DNA from: Puia sp.
GTDB taxonomy: Bacteria > Bacteroidota > Bacteroidia > Chitinophagales > Chitinophagaceae
NCBI GenBank assembly: GCA_031292515.1
Contig: JARLGZ010000034.1
Location: forward strand, 62,001-126,000
Direction: 5' to 3'
Length of the DNA stretch: 64,000 nt
The notes under the pieces are model-generated. The model was not told the origin of the DNA and did no database searches. It saw nothing but the letters and a program-made list of their open reading frames with translations. The position numbers and the translations under genes are program-made. Positions 28,301 to 36,214 of this stretch are shown piece after piece (position 1 is the stretch's first letter; each line of letters begins with the position of its first letter).

Positions 28301-28509
28301 TGGAAAAAGGAGAATTCGGATCGGCCGTGGACGCCGGGGGAAAGGTATATGTCGCGGACGGACAGATATACATCTATGATCCCTCCGGGCGACAGACAGG
28401 TGAAATCCGGGTTCCGGAACGACCGACGACGATCGTACCGGGCAACGCAGACAAAAAGACCCTGTACATAACGGGCGCCAACGGCCTCTACAGTCAGCGG
28501 ATAGATTAG
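25312..28509 (+). CDS. Secreted double beta-helix (GH55-like/pectate-lyase-3) protein fused to an SMP-30-like beta-propeller
   Basis: The protein has 1065 residues with a signal peptide (MKVHCFLFGLAFLCQTLTRGQ). Residues about 70-400 and 420-740 are two right-handed beta-helix modules, each starting with a pectate-lyase-3 signature: DALQGAINEL...GVLFIPEGTYLISKTIYIP and LRSLGAKGDGITDDTKVIQAAID...IYIPTGWYRVSETIHL. Two tandem modules of this kind are the layout of GH55 exo-beta-1,3-glucanases. After a Pro/Ala/Gly/Thr linker (near 745-780), the C-terminal 280 residues (FEFAEGICSDSKGNVYFCDSRLRRIYRW, later KPLYVTDEYDK, GGKVYVADGQIYIYD) resemble SMP-30/gluconolactonase propellers. The fusion is unusual. 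A GH30 gene follows on the other strand, so beta-glucan breakdown is a reasonable inference, not proven. Confidence 0.75.
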   Translation: MKVHCFLFGLAFLCQTLTRGQTVSPDAKNTQNSDRSRKPGRSAKLISSGKPGKSVYTPGSSFYRQRLEDEEALYFTPDKYKIRADGSMDVSDALQGAINELKTEHNFGVLFIPEGTYLISKTIYIPRAVRLIGYGAKRPLIVLAKNAPGFRIADPTDKGQAKYMFWFISDLPKTGNRMGDAGASTFYSALSNINLKIEDGNPVAVALRTHFAQHSFISHADIFIGRGKAGMFDVGNEMEDVRFFGGDFGIYTTKPSPGWQFMMVDTWFEGQRVAAIQTREGGLTIVRMHAKNTPAVIDIVPNFHERLFMEDCQWENISGPALTIGIADNATDQISLRNIDCRNVPIAVAYRQTSEQVPGAGPVYTIRNFMHGLQMDSLHAEPVVKTIRDFEARDRFPAPVPRDIPDFPAIESWINLRSLGAKGDGITDDTKVIQAAIDQYPAIYIPTGWYRVSETIHLKPNTALIGLNPIATQFILANNTEAFGSFGAPKPLLETAKNGTNIVSGIGLSTNADNPRAVACKWTAGAGSYMNDVKFIGGHGGMDRIWKQPPSAEKATAYRGNGVDPSWDTQYWSLWITDGGGGTFKDIWTANTYAGAGAYISNTNTPGHIYAMSIEHHVRNEIRLNKVTNWKIYALQLEEESREGTECQPMELADCHDMVFANLYMFRVIRIIKPYPYSIRNWGSDRIEFLNVHNYSQIKYTTSLPLYDINTNTQVRPWEFSRLYIGEGEAGGKGTGPETAAPQPEAGLAHPVTTNSPIASEAPGAPGASRTSNAFDEPAHRLATGFEFAEGICSDSKGNVYFCDSRLRRIYRWSSQTNTIHLLADYPWEPLSLACDKNDNLLVVFKYTPKPGYLRDGRPEVYTNPPDAAGTSFSGWGNSGFGTLVYAVDPGNPDETIRLLEKVKMGSVNPVYKALYPAHRWRDYHDFNTVTVNRPEECFLAPDKVTIIPVVYDLARSACLAEAFPGKPLYVTDEYDKRTVQLTVSPGGFVSDMRPFVEKGEFGSAVDAGGKVYVADGQIYIYDPSGRQTGEIRVPERPTTIVPGNADKKTLYITGANGLYSQRID

Positions 28510-28590
28510 ATAGAATAATTTCGTAACCGGCCGGGTATCCGTCGCCTGGCGGGGATACCGGCCCTGATCGAAACACTTAACGAATAGCCT

Positions 28591-28630
28591 GACGGGAATA
28601 GACGGGAACTCACGGGCATCACGGGAGATG
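28591..28630. repeat. Four 9-10-bp tandem units near the end of the DUF4468 gene
   Basis: GACGGGAATA, GACGGGAACT, CACGGGCATC and ACGGGAGATG follow each other with a period of 9-10 bp around the core ACGGG. They lie in the convergent gap after the 25312-28509 gene. Confidence 0.6.
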
Positions 28631-28655
28631 GCCGGCCTCAAAGGCTGGCCATCTC
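28625..28655. terminator. Long hairpin in the convergent gap (possible bidirectional terminator)
   Basis: GAGATGGCCGGCC and GGCTGGCCATCTC form a 13-bp stem (one G-T pair) with a 5-nt loop TCAAA. The stem includes the stop codon of the 28638-29294 gene. There is no adjacent T-tract on either side, so termination would need more than the classic mechanism; it could instead stabilise the 3' ends of both mRNAs. Confidence 0.45.
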
Positions 28656-29294
28656 TCTATGAAAGGAATCGATATAAGCCATCGTTTGATCGTTCAGCCC
28701 GGTAAAAAGCGCTTTGTCCGTATTAAACCACGGCTTGCCCTGCCGGAAGTCCCACCAGCGGTATTCGATCTTCGAATAGTCGTTTGTGATGCCCTTTTGA
28801 ATGGGCTTCTCATAGAAATCATATACTTGTAAAGTATAACCGCCATTTTGGATGACGACCTTCATGGTTACCGTAATATAGTAATAGTTCACGGCGGTAT
28901 CGCCCGTCAGCACCTTAAAAGTCTCCTTTCGGGTGATCGATCCGGGAGACTGGCTATCGATAAAAGTGTGTGCGTAGTCTTCTTCCCCAACCTGTTTTCC
29001 GGTCGCCTTATCGCCCGTGCCGGACATTCCTTCCTCACCGGGAAAGGTCTGTGCAAACCAATCGAGCGCCTTCCGGTACAAGGCCCGATCCTGGCTGGTC
29101 CCGGCGCCCGCAGATCCTGACGCTCCCGCACCGCCACCGGCCGGATAGCTGTTTTCATAGAATAAAATACCCTTCTTCATCGGGATCGGAATCCCCGAAA
29201 CGTCCTTCTGTGCCCCCGCAACAAAAGGTGACAGGACCGCAGCCTGCACGATGAAAAAAAAGAGAAAGGGTCCAATAGCAGCTTGTTTTTTCAT
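28638..29294 (-). CDS. DUF4468-like exported protein
   Basis: Starting at the ATG at 29294, the protein has 218 residues with a signal peptide (MKKQAAIGPFLFFFIVQAAVLSPFVAGAQ). The mature part resembles DUF4468 proteins: FYENSYPAGG near the start, LYRKALDWFAQTFP in a helix, then the strand pattern TVNYYYITVTMKVVIQNGGYTLQVYDFYEKPI and a final helix TMAYIDSFHREM. The family has a TATA-binding-protein-like fold and no known activity. A Gly/Ala/Ser-rich low-complexity segment interrupts it near residue 60. It follows the GH30 gene by 38 bp on the same strand and may share its transcript. Confidence 0.7.
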   Translation of the reverse strand: MKKQAAIGPFLFFFIVQAAVLSPFVAGAQKDVSGIPIPMKKGILFYENSYPAGGGAGASGSAGAGTSQDRALYRKALDWFAQTFPGEEGMSGTGDKATGKQVGEEDYAHTFIDSQSPGSITRKETFKVLTGDTAVNYYYITVTMKVVIQNGGYTLQVYDFYEKPIQKGITNDYSKIEYRWWDFRQGKPWFNTDKALFTGLNDQTMAYIDSFHREMASL

Positions 29295-29332
29295 ATTACT
29301 TCGTATTACTCTCAAGATAGCGAATTTCCGAT

Positions 29333-30955
29333 CTACCACACATAGGTAGCGACAGCGCCCGCATTCAATCTTGTCTCCGCATGGCCCTTACGGTCATCGA
29401 TCCGGATTTTTTTCGCCGAACCCGTATTGTTCAAAACGATCAGGACGGTTTGCCCGGAGGGCGTCATAAACGCGGTGTTCGGCAGGACGGGTAAACCATA
29501 GGAGGAGACCGCCGACACCCCTGACAGGACAGCCCCTCCGACACCGGAGGCGATTCGAACGGAGCCGGGCCTCACAAATTTGGCGGCATGCGCAATGATA
29601 TAATAAGCTGGGTTGCGCGTCCACTTGTCTCCATCGATCGTCACGGCGCCCAGACAACGGTCACAACCACCGCGGTCCGTATGGGGGCGATATTGAGGAT
29701 CGGAAGCAAGGTTCCATTCGATCACATTCCGGCTCCAGTTGCGGGTGGCCCCGATGATCAGCTTTTCGATATGATCGGCGATATCTTTTTTAAAATCACC
29801 GGGCGCGCCTACCCACTGCTCCGTAAAATAAAGGTTCTTGTCCGGAAAGGCTTCATGGACTTTTGACAAGGCATCGATGGTTCCGCCATACAGGTGGAAG
29901 GCCGATCCGTCAATATACTTCGCCGCATCAGGATCTTTCAGGATAGAGATCGGGTATTCGGGCTTGTCGGCGTTGTGATCGTAGATGATGATCTTCGTGT
30001 CGATACCCTCCTGCTGAAAAACCGGTCCCAGATAATTTTTGATAAAAGCCTCCTGCTCCGCCGCAGGCATCAGCAAACTGGGGTTATTGCCGGGATGCAG
30101 TGGCTCGTTCTGCACGGTTATGGCATCGACACGGATACCTTCCTGTTTCATCGCCCGGATATATTTTACAAAATACCGCGCATAGACCCCGTAGTATTGA
30201 GACAATAGGCTGCCGCCGCGGGTATCCCGGTTGGTCTTCATCCATGCAGGCGGCGACCACGGAGAACCCAATATCCGGATCGAAGGATCGATCGCCAGGA
30301 TCTCTTTTAAGACCGGGATCACATCCGTCCGGTCTGGCCCCATGTCAAATTTCGACAGCACAGTGTCCGTCTGACCCACCGGCAGATCATCGTAAGAGAA
30401 AACATGGTCATTGAGATCCGACGCCCCGATACTCACACGCAGGTAGCTGGCGCCAATATGATCTCCGTTCGTGGCGAAGAGGTCCCTCAACAAACCGGCA
30501 CGGGCCCCGGCACTCATTTTCATCAGGTTCATCGCACTTCCTCCCGTCAACGCAAACCCAAACCCATCGATGGTCTGCGCGCGGATATGCGCATCGACCC
30601 TGATCACGATCGTCCCAGTGTCCATACCGCTTGCAGGGACAGCACGGGTCCTTTTGCCGAAGAGGGTCCTGCCGGCCACGGGCTTGCCTTCTCCATCAGC
30701 CTTATCTCCTTTACCCGGTTTGTCTATTTTGAACACGAGCGGCGCCGTCTGTCTCTCAAAGAAGATGGACTGACCGGGATCTGTCAGCCAGACATTGCCC
30801 TTTGTTCCTGTCTGGGTCATCGCCGGGCTTGTAAGCAGCAGCAAGGCACAAACATGAAAGACACAAAAGACAGTAAGAAACCGGCCCTTTCGAACCGGGA
30901 TATTCTTTACCAGGGTGATAAGAACCGGGATGGAAATCTGTTTATAACTTCTCAT
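29333..30955 (-). CDS. GH30-family glycoside hydrolase (glucosylceramidase / endo-beta-1,6-glucanase type)
   Basis: GH30 enzymes are retaining beta-glycosidases. Signature blocks are QTIDGFGFALTGGSAMNLMKMS (near residue 127), LRVSIGASDLN (172), LGSPWSPPAWMKTN (229), TVQNEPLHPGNN with the acid/base E284, and LYFTEQW with the nucleophile E379. The C-terminal beta-sandwich follows (VRPGSVRIAS ... AFMTPSGQTVLIVLNNTG), giving a full-length enzyme of 540 residues. A signal peptide lies near residues 27-47 (TVFCVFHVCALLLLTSPAMTQ), so export is expected. A 40-residue Lys/Gly-rich insertion (near 76-108) precedes the barrel. With the GH55-like neighbour it suggests attack on fungal or oomycete beta-1,3/1,6-glucan. 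Confidence 0.9.
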   Translation of the reverse strand: MRSYKQISIPVLITLVKNIPVRKGRFLTVFCVFHVCALLLLTSPAMTQTGTKGNVWLTDPGQSIFFERQTAPLVFKIDKPGKGDKADGEGKPVAGRTLFGKRTRAVPASGMDTGTIVIRVDAHIRAQTIDGFGFALTGGSAMNLMKMSAGARAGLLRDLFATNGDHIGASYLRVSIGASDLNDHVFSYDDLPVGQTDTVLSKFDMGPDRTDVIPVLKEILAIDPSIRILGSPWSPPAWMKTNRDTRGGSLLSQYYGVYARYFVKYIRAMKQEGIRVDAITVQNEPLHPGNNPSLLMPAAEQEAFIKNYLGPVFQQEGIDTKIIIYDHNADKPEYPISILKDPDAAKYIDGSAFHLYGGTIDALSKVHEAFPDKNLYFTEQWVGAPGDFKKDIADHIEKLIIGATRNWSRNVIEWNLASDPQYRPHTDRGGCDRCLGAVTIDGDKWTRNPAYYIIAHAAKFVRPGSVRIASGVGGAVLSGVSAVSSYGLPVLPNTAFMTPSGQTVLIVLNNTGSAKKIRIDDRKGHAETRLNAGAVATYVW

Positions 30956-31051
30956 GGCTTGAAGGATAACAGTCTACAAGATAAGAAGAATGGCTTTCCG
31001 GTATCCCCGCCTGGACAAATTCCTCGGCATCCGTTTGATACTTCCGCGGTT

Positions 31052-31093
31052 TCAGAGTGAGGAGGCTTCCGGTCAGAGTGAGGAGGCTTCCGG
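31052..31093. repeat. 21-bp tandem duplication just past the 31094 gene stop
   Basis: The 21-bp unit TCAGAGTGAGGAGGCTTCCGG is present twice, at 31052-31072 and 31073-31093, ending directly at the stop codon of the leftward gene. The copies are identical, so the duplication is recent. Confidence 0.9.
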
Positions 31094-32290
31094 TCAATAA
31101 GACTCCAGGAAGTTAAAATACGAAGCCGTATGGGAAGTCGGCGACGGCGCATACCCAAAGTCAACCCGAAGATTCAGCCGGGGTTGCACCTCGAACCGGA
31201 ATCCGATGCCAAAATCGGGCAACGGACGTTGGAACAACCCGCTCCCGAAATCGTCGCCGATAGAGCCGATACCGCTGAACAACACAAAGCCGAAGCGGGT
31301 TGGCTTGTCCCCCCGGTAAAATTTATGACGATACTCGGCGATGAGGTAGTTCATATAATAATCGCGAAACTGGCCAAATCGGAAACCACGCAGATCCTGC
31401 GAAGTTCCCAGGCTGATCATCGAGGTGAAGGGCACCTCGCCGAAATCATAACGGGATCGGAGGTTGATCGCTAAGGTCCGGACTTTCGTATGGCTCAGGG
31501 GCAGGTAGAATCGATTGTCAAAATCCAGGGCGCGGAAATCCTGGTTACCGCCAAGACCCGGAGTATAGAAAGTATAGATGAGGGCGCTGTAGATCCCCCG
31601 GTAAGGATTCTGGGGAACATCCCGGGAATCATAAGTCAGGATGCCCCCGATACCGGTATTGAGGATATAGGAACCAGACTGAAGGTAGTAGGGATCCTTG
31701 GCCATATGATGATTGATGCCCCAGATGACATTCTGGTTCCAGTCCAGGCTGACACCCGCAAAGAAGTTCTTCTTTATCTTCCATACAGGCCTGACCTGGA
31801 AAATGAAAAAACTGCGTCGGAAATGGGTTGAATCGGGAAAAGCGGTATGTAAGGCATTGTCGTATCCCACCCCATAATAGGCATCCGTGTTTAACTTATA
31901 TTGTATGAGCGCATAGATGCGCAGGTGATCATGCAGCCAGAAAGTCGTCCAGCCGGAACTCGCGATAAACGCCTTGATTGTTGAATAGGTGAGTGTTATG
32001 GGAACCGAAGACCTGGGAAGCAGGCTGTCCTTCGGAGAAGTCTTAAAAGAGAAGATGGCCCCGGCCGCAAGGCTGTATTGGATATCCGGCGAATAGCCTG
32101 GAAAGACGAAAGGGGTCGCCAGGAATTTCCCCTTGGCGGCTTCGGCCCGGTGCGGGGCCAGAAAATCAAAAAACCCCTTCTCTTTAGGGGCCGGGGGAAT
32201 GGTGTCGGGAACAGATCGGTCCTGCGCAAAAGAACAGTGTACGATCCCAATGAAAAGTAATAAAAATTTAATCCGCGTCTTTATCTTCAT
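31094..32290 (-). CDS. BamA/TamA-type (D15) outer-membrane beta-barrel protein
   Basis: Starting at the ATG at 32290, the protein has 398 residues with a signal peptide (MKIKTRIKFLLLFIGIVHCSFAQ). It lacks POTRA repeats and consists of one barrel with the bacterial surface antigen (D15) look: YDSRDVPQNPYRGIYSALIYTFYTPGLGG, then YLPLSHTKVRTLAINLRSRYDFGEVPFTSMISLG, LRGFRFGQFRDYYMNYLIAEYRHKFYR, and a last strand LRVDFGYAP followed by a terminal aromatic tail. LRGF matches the conserved (V/I)RG(F/Y) lid-loop motif. Such short barrels are common and of unknown cargo in Bacteroidota. Confidence 0.8.
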   Translation of the reverse strand: MKIKTRIKFLLLFIGIVHCSFAQDRSVPDTIPPAPKEKGFFDFLAPHRAEAAKGKFLATPFVFPGYSPDIQYSLAAGAIFSFKTSPKDSLLPRSSVPITLTYSTIKAFIASSGWTTFWLHDHLRIYALIQYKLNTDAYYGVGYDNALHTAFPDSTHFRRSFFIFQVRPVWKIKKNFFAGVSLDWNQNVIWGINHHMAKDPYYLQSGSYILNTGIGGILTYDSRDVPQNPYRGIYSALIYTFYTPGLGGNQDFRALDFDNRFYLPLSHTKVRTLAINLRSRYDFGEVPFTSMISLGTSQDLRGFRFGQFRDYYMNYLIAEYRHKFYRGDKPTRFGFVLFSGIGSIGDDFGSGLFQRPLPDFGIGFRFEVQPRLNLRVDFGYAPSPTSHTASYFNFLESY

Positions 32291-32462
32291 GAAAACAGCG
32301 CTATTTATGGTAAGGCCTTTTGTCAAACCCTATCTATCTAAAACTATGCTGATTATGAAGATGGGTGACGAGAAAGCGAATTCAGGCGGACGGCGCCCCA
32401 AAACGCCTGTTTCGACAAACAGAAAACAATCCGCTGGGGAAAAACTTGCCCGTTAATTTGCT

Positions 32463-32470
32463 TACATTTG
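32463..32470 (+). promoter_or_regulatory. -7 promoter element for the 32518 lipoprotein gene
   Basis: TACATTTG is an exact TAnnTTTG match, 47 bp upstream of the chosen start codon. No convincing TTTG lies at the right distance upstream, so the call rests on one element. Confidence 0.35.
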
Positions 32471-32517
32471 AAGTTCCTTCTAACCTCCTCCCTTACGTAA
32501 TAACAAAAACAACAAAC

Positions 32518-33156
32518 ATGAAAAAGAACCTGTTACCGGTTTTAAAGAACCCGTCACTGGCTTTCAGGAGCCTATCCGCCGTTTTTTTTATGATCTCCCT
32601 CTTTGCCTGCAGCCCTCACACTACCATCGTCAGCAGCTGGAGAGACCCCGACGTCACGGTCAACACCGAAGAACTGCACAAATTTGTAGTGGCCGCCCTC
32701 CTGAAGAACGAGACGGTACGCAGACAGGTGGAAGACGACATGGCTTCCATGTTCCCTGGAAAAGCCGTACAGTCATACAAGGAACTGGGGCTGACCGACC
32801 TCAAAGAGAATGACGACTTCTACAACTCAAAACTGAAAAGCGAAGGCTACGATGGCATCGTCATCATGCGGCTGGTGAATGTCGACAAGGACACCCGGTA
32901 TGTCCCCGGCAGCTATCCCGTATATTACCGGACCTGGCGTGGGTACTGGGGCTATGCCTATCCCGGCTATTATGATCCCGGCTACTATACGACAGACAAG
33001 ACCTATCATGTGGAAGTGAATGTCTATTCGCTGAAAAGGGACAAACTCATCTGGACCGGGAACACCAGCACGATCAACCCGCCCCGCGGCGAACTGTTCA
33101 GCTCCGTCAGCAAGACGGTGGTCAAAAAGATGAGAGACGAAGGGTTCCTGAAATAG
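32518..33156 (+). CDS. DUF4136-like lipoprotein
   Basis: The start ATG at 32518 gives a 212-residue protein with a lipoprotein signal; the lipobox FAC puts the acylated cysteine near residue 30, followed by SPHTTIVSSWRDPD. The opening SSWRDP and the later KLKSEGYDGIVIMRLVNVDK and YHVEVNVYSLKRDKLIWTGNTSTI blocks are typical of the DUF4136-like lipoproteins found near outer-membrane genes. A Tyr/Gly/Pro-rich stretch (YRTWRGYWGYAYPGYYDPGYY, near residues 142-162) is a flexible insertion. The role is unknown. It is divergent from the D15 barrel gene. Confidence 0.75.
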   Translation: MKKNLLPVLKNPSLAFRSLSAVFFMISLFACSPHTTIVSSWRDPDVTVNTEELHKFVVAALLKNETVRRQVEDDMASMFPGKAVQSYKELGLTDLKENDDFYNSKLKSEGYDGIVIMRLVNVDKDTRYVPGSYPVYYRTWRGYWGYAYPGYYDPGYYTTDKTYHVEVNVYSLKRDKLIWTGNTSTINPPRGELFSSVSKTVVKKMRDEGFLK

Positions 33157-33198
33157 AAGAACCCTGAAAGGGACCCATCCCGGCACAAAGAATAAAAG

Positions 33199-34005
33199 CT
33201 ATACCTGTGAATAACCGGTGGGCACCAGAAAGGTGCGCGTAATCCTGGAGATCAGCAGGGCGTCGGAATATTCTGGCATCCCGCTGATCTTTTTCCATTC
33301 CGGATCGCTGCCGAATGCCTTCCACCGCGCGTCATGAGCCTCCATATTGTCGAAGCAAAGCATATAAATAAGATTGGGTCTGCGCTCCCCGATCATCGTC
33401 TCGCCAAAGAATACAGGCCTGGCGCCGATCTTTTTAAAGATGTCCACCTCGCCCGCATCGTTAAACATGGTTATCTTCTTTTGACCCGCCGCCTCGGAGG
33501 GACTTTCATAACAGCGTAGCTCGAAGAGGCGTTCCTTTTTTTCCGGCACTTCGATCAGGGGCATATGCACAAATGCCTTCAGCAGGGAGCTTTCAATACG
33601 TTCATAGGCCGGGGCCGTGGCAGGGGCCGACAAATAAGCTTCTCCGGCTTTCAGGTAGGATTCGTCATGGGCCAGCTTCTCATTGACCGCGGCGAAAGAA
33701 TCAATCGATTCGAAAGGGATCAGCAAGTACATCTTTCCCGATCCCTGTGGCTGCCACTCGGAAAACACCCCGATATTCCCGATCCCCGCCCGGTTAAGGG
33801 CCGGCAAGGCGGCCTGCTCCAGGTAGGCGCCGGTCAGCTGACGCTGGGCATCGTTCGCAAAAAAATAAGTCCGAAGCTCATACCATTGCCGTTGTTTGTT
33901 TTTCCCCTTCATACTGTCTTTATCGTCCTTTTTGTAAATTTGGATGGGAGCCCCGAGCACGGAACCCGAGAGCAGCGCCGACCTTACGAATTTTCGCCTG
34001 TCCAT
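33199..34005 (-). CDS. NIPSNAP family protein, exported
   Basis: The N-terminus MDRRKFVRSALLSGSVLGAP has the twin-arginine-like RRKF pattern of a Tat signal. Two NIPSNAP-type ferredoxin-like domains follow: YELRTYFFANDAQRQLTGAYLEQAALPAL at residue 42 and ERLFELRCYESPSEAAGQKKITMF at about 158, each ending in a helix with W or F (ARWKAFGSDPEWKKI). In Bacteroidota these double-domain proteins often lie beside sugar-acid or sulfatase genes, but no such gene is here. Ligand and reaction are unknown. The gene converges on the lipoprotein gene at 32518-33156. Confidence 0.88.
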   Translation of the reverse strand: MDRRKFVRSALLSGSVLGAPIQIYKKDDKDSMKGKNKQRQWYELRTYFFANDAQRQLTGAYLEQAALPALNRAGIGNIGVFSEWQPQGSGKMYLLIPFESIDSFAAVNEKLAHDESYLKAGEAYLSAPATAPAYERIESSLLKAFVHMPLIEVPEKKERLFELRCYESPSEAAGQKKITMFNDAGEVDIFKKIGARPVFFGETMIGERRPNLIYMLCFDNMEAHDARWKAFGSDPEWKKISGMPEYSDALLISRITRTFLVPTGYSQV

Positions 34006-34055
34006 ATATTGAAATTAAGGAAAGTCAAATGTAAATCAATTATAAATTAGTTGAC

Positions 34056-36170
34056 TTGAAGAGATTGGCATTGATTGCAGGTGTAGCCGCCGCTATGACT
34101 ACGATGACCGCCACGGCCGCCCTCGCCCAGTGCCCTTTTACGGCCACGCTATATAGCAAGACCAATACTTGTTTCACCACCGACACCCTCGCCGTTACAA
34201 CCCGCAACATCCCGGCTTCCATCACCTGGTACCAGGGCAAGGTCGCCAAAGAGACGGCGACTTCGAAGACTTCCTTTTCCGATAGCCTGATCCTGGTAAC
34301 AGGATCTCCGCCGGGATCCTCCGCCCCGGATTTCGAGATCTTCGGAATGGCCATTGGGCCGGATGGCTCCGTATACGTCCTCGACATCCTCAACAGCCAG
34401 GTCCTGCGCTTCCCTGCGGGCTCGGTAGACGCTACAAGCGGCATAACCGTAGCCGGAGGAAACGGAAAGGGCGCCGCGGCCAACCAGTTTAACATCCCCT
34501 ACGGAATTTTCGTGGATAAGGGCGGCAACCTCTATGTGTCCGACAGCTATAACTACCGCGTACAGAAATTTCCACCGGGATCCACCGGTACGACCCCGGG
34601 GACAACCATCGCAGGCGGCAATGGCTTCGGATCGGCCGCCAACCAGTTTTTCTCCGTCGGCCTCACGGTTGACACCGCGGGAACTCTTTACGTAGCGGAT
34701 ACCTATAATAGCCGTGTCCTCAAATTCCCTCCGGGTTCCACCGGGGCGACCAACGGCGTAACGGTAGCAGGGGGCAATGGAAAGGGTTCGGCAGCCAACC
34801 AACTGGCCAACCCAACCGGTATCTGTCTGGATCGCAATGGAAACCTATTCGTCGCAGATAGGGGCAATAACCGCATCCAGGAATTCCCACCCGGTTCAAC
34901 AGGAACCACCAACGGACTGACAGTAGCAGGAGGCAATGGCCCCGGCGCGGCAGCCAACCAGCTAAACAACCCCTACGACGCTTTTGTCGACCGCCAGGGC
35001 AATCTCTATATCAGCGATGCCGACAACTCCAGGGTGCAGGAGTTCCCGCCAGGCTCCGTCACCACGACGAAGGGTATCACGATTGCTGTTTGGAATGGAG
35101 GGACCGGAACCGGCAATGGCGGCAACCCGGCACAGAGCGTAGGAGGCGGCGGAGCAGGCGGCATCAGTGGCACCTCCAACCAGTTTGCCGGATCTCCCAG
35201 CTTGTACGTCGACGACAGCGGCGATCTGTTCCTGTCCGAGAACTATCAAAACCGGGTCGCTGAATGGAAACAGCAGGCTTCTATCGATACGCTCTACGCA
35301 GCCAGTGTCCCCGGAGTCTATACGGCCGTGGTCACCGGGACCGATGGATGCGCCGTCACCACCAATGCCATCACCGTGAGGCCTGTTACAAAGCCTGCTA
35401 TTCAGATCAACGCCTCGGCTACGACGATCTGCTCCGGCACACCAGTCACGTTTACCACCCTGTCTTCCCCCACGGCCGGAACCACGGTCCCCCGGTACCA
35501 GTGGCAGGTGAACGGCCAGCCCATCGGCCAGGCGGGCCCCGTGTTCACCGACGACTCTCTGATCAGCGGAGACCTCGTCAACTGCATCCTGGCCGGCACC
35601 CAAACCTGCCAGAACCCGGTCGTTTCTCAAAATACCATAGCCATCACCGTCAACCCGTCCCCCTCGGTCATCGCCGGCGACGACACGATAATAGCTCCGG
35701 GGAAATCGGTTCGCCTGGCCCCATCAGTCAGCGGCCCGGTAGTCTCCTACCAATGGACGCCGGCGACAGGACTGGACGATCCCACCCTCCGGAATCCGGT
35801 CGCCACCCCAATCTCTGCGACGACTTATCAGCTGCAGGTCACCGCGGACGATGGCTGCGCGGCAAGCAGCAAACTGACCCTCCTCGTTTACTATACATTG
35901 CGTATGCCCGACGCTTTCACCCCCAACGGAGACGGCAAAAACGACGTGTTCAGAATCCCGCCTTCCACACCGCAGAAAATAAAAAGATTTTCGGTCTATG
36001 ACCGAAGAGGAAGCCGATTGTTTATGACCACCGATGCCGGAAGAGGCTGGGACGGCAGCTATAACAGCAGGCAGGAGCCCGCCGGCACCTATGTTTGGGA
36101 GATAGAATATGAAGACATGCTCAGTGGCAGGCAGATGGCAGAAACCGGAACCGTGGTGCTGATCAGATGA
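34056..36170 (+). CDS. NHL-repeat surface protein with type B T9SS sorting domain
   Basis: The start is TTG at 34056, which gives a good signal peptide (MKRLALIAGVAAAMTTMTATAALAQ); no ATG fits as well. Residues about 95-400 are five or more NHL-type propeller repeats (for example NQFNIPYGIFVDKGGNLYVSDSYNYRVQKFPPGSTG) with near-identical GVTVAGGNGKGSAANQ linkers. An Ig/PKD-like region (about 410-620) follows, then the last 90 residues are the gliding-motility-associated C-terminal domain (PDAFTPNGDGKNDVF ... FSVYDRRGSRLF ... YNSRQEPAGTYVWEIEY), the type B signal for T9SS secretion. It is therefore an exported, probably cell-surface, protein of unknown binding partner. Confidence 0.88.
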   Translation: MKRLALIAGVAAAMTTMTATAALAQCPFTATLYSKTNTCFTTDTLAVTTRNIPASITWYQGKVAKETATSKTSFSDSLILVTGSPPGSSAPDFEIFGMAIGPDGSVYVLDILNSQVLRFPAGSVDATSGITVAGGNGKGAAANQFNIPYGIFVDKGGNLYVSDSYNYRVQKFPPGSTGTTPGTTIAGGNGFGSAANQFFSVGLTVDTAGTLYVADTYNSRVLKFPPGSTGATNGVTVAGGNGKGSAANQLANPTGICLDRNGNLFVADRGNNRIQEFPPGSTGTTNGLTVAGGNGPGAAANQLNNPYDAFVDRQGNLYISDADNSRVQEFPPGSVTTTKGITIAVWNGGTGTGNGGNPAQSVGGGGAGGISGTSNQFAGSPSLYVDDSGDLFLSENYQNRVAEWKQQASIDTLYAASVPGVYTAVVTGTDGCAVTTNAITVRPVTKPAIQINASATTICSGTPVTFTTLSSPTAGTTVPRYQWQVNGQPIGQAGPVFTDDSLISGDLVNCILAGTQTCQNPVVSQNTIAITVNPSPSVIAGDDTIIAPGKSVRLAPSVSGPVVSYQWTPATGLDDPTLRNPVATPISATTYQLQVTADDGCAASSKLTLLVYYTLRMPDAFTPNGDGKNDVFRIPPSTPQKIKRFSVYDRRGSRLFMTTDAGRGWDGSYNSRQEPAGTYVWEIEYEDMLSGRQMAETGTVVLIR

Positions 36171-36214
36171 CACATCGTATCGATCCGGATGACCGCCCCG
36201 TTTCGATGACCGGT

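Noticed and set aside
27298-28641. 447-codon minus-strand frame over the GH55-like gene
   Set aside because: It is antisense to clear beta-helix and propeller motifs and carries no family pattern.
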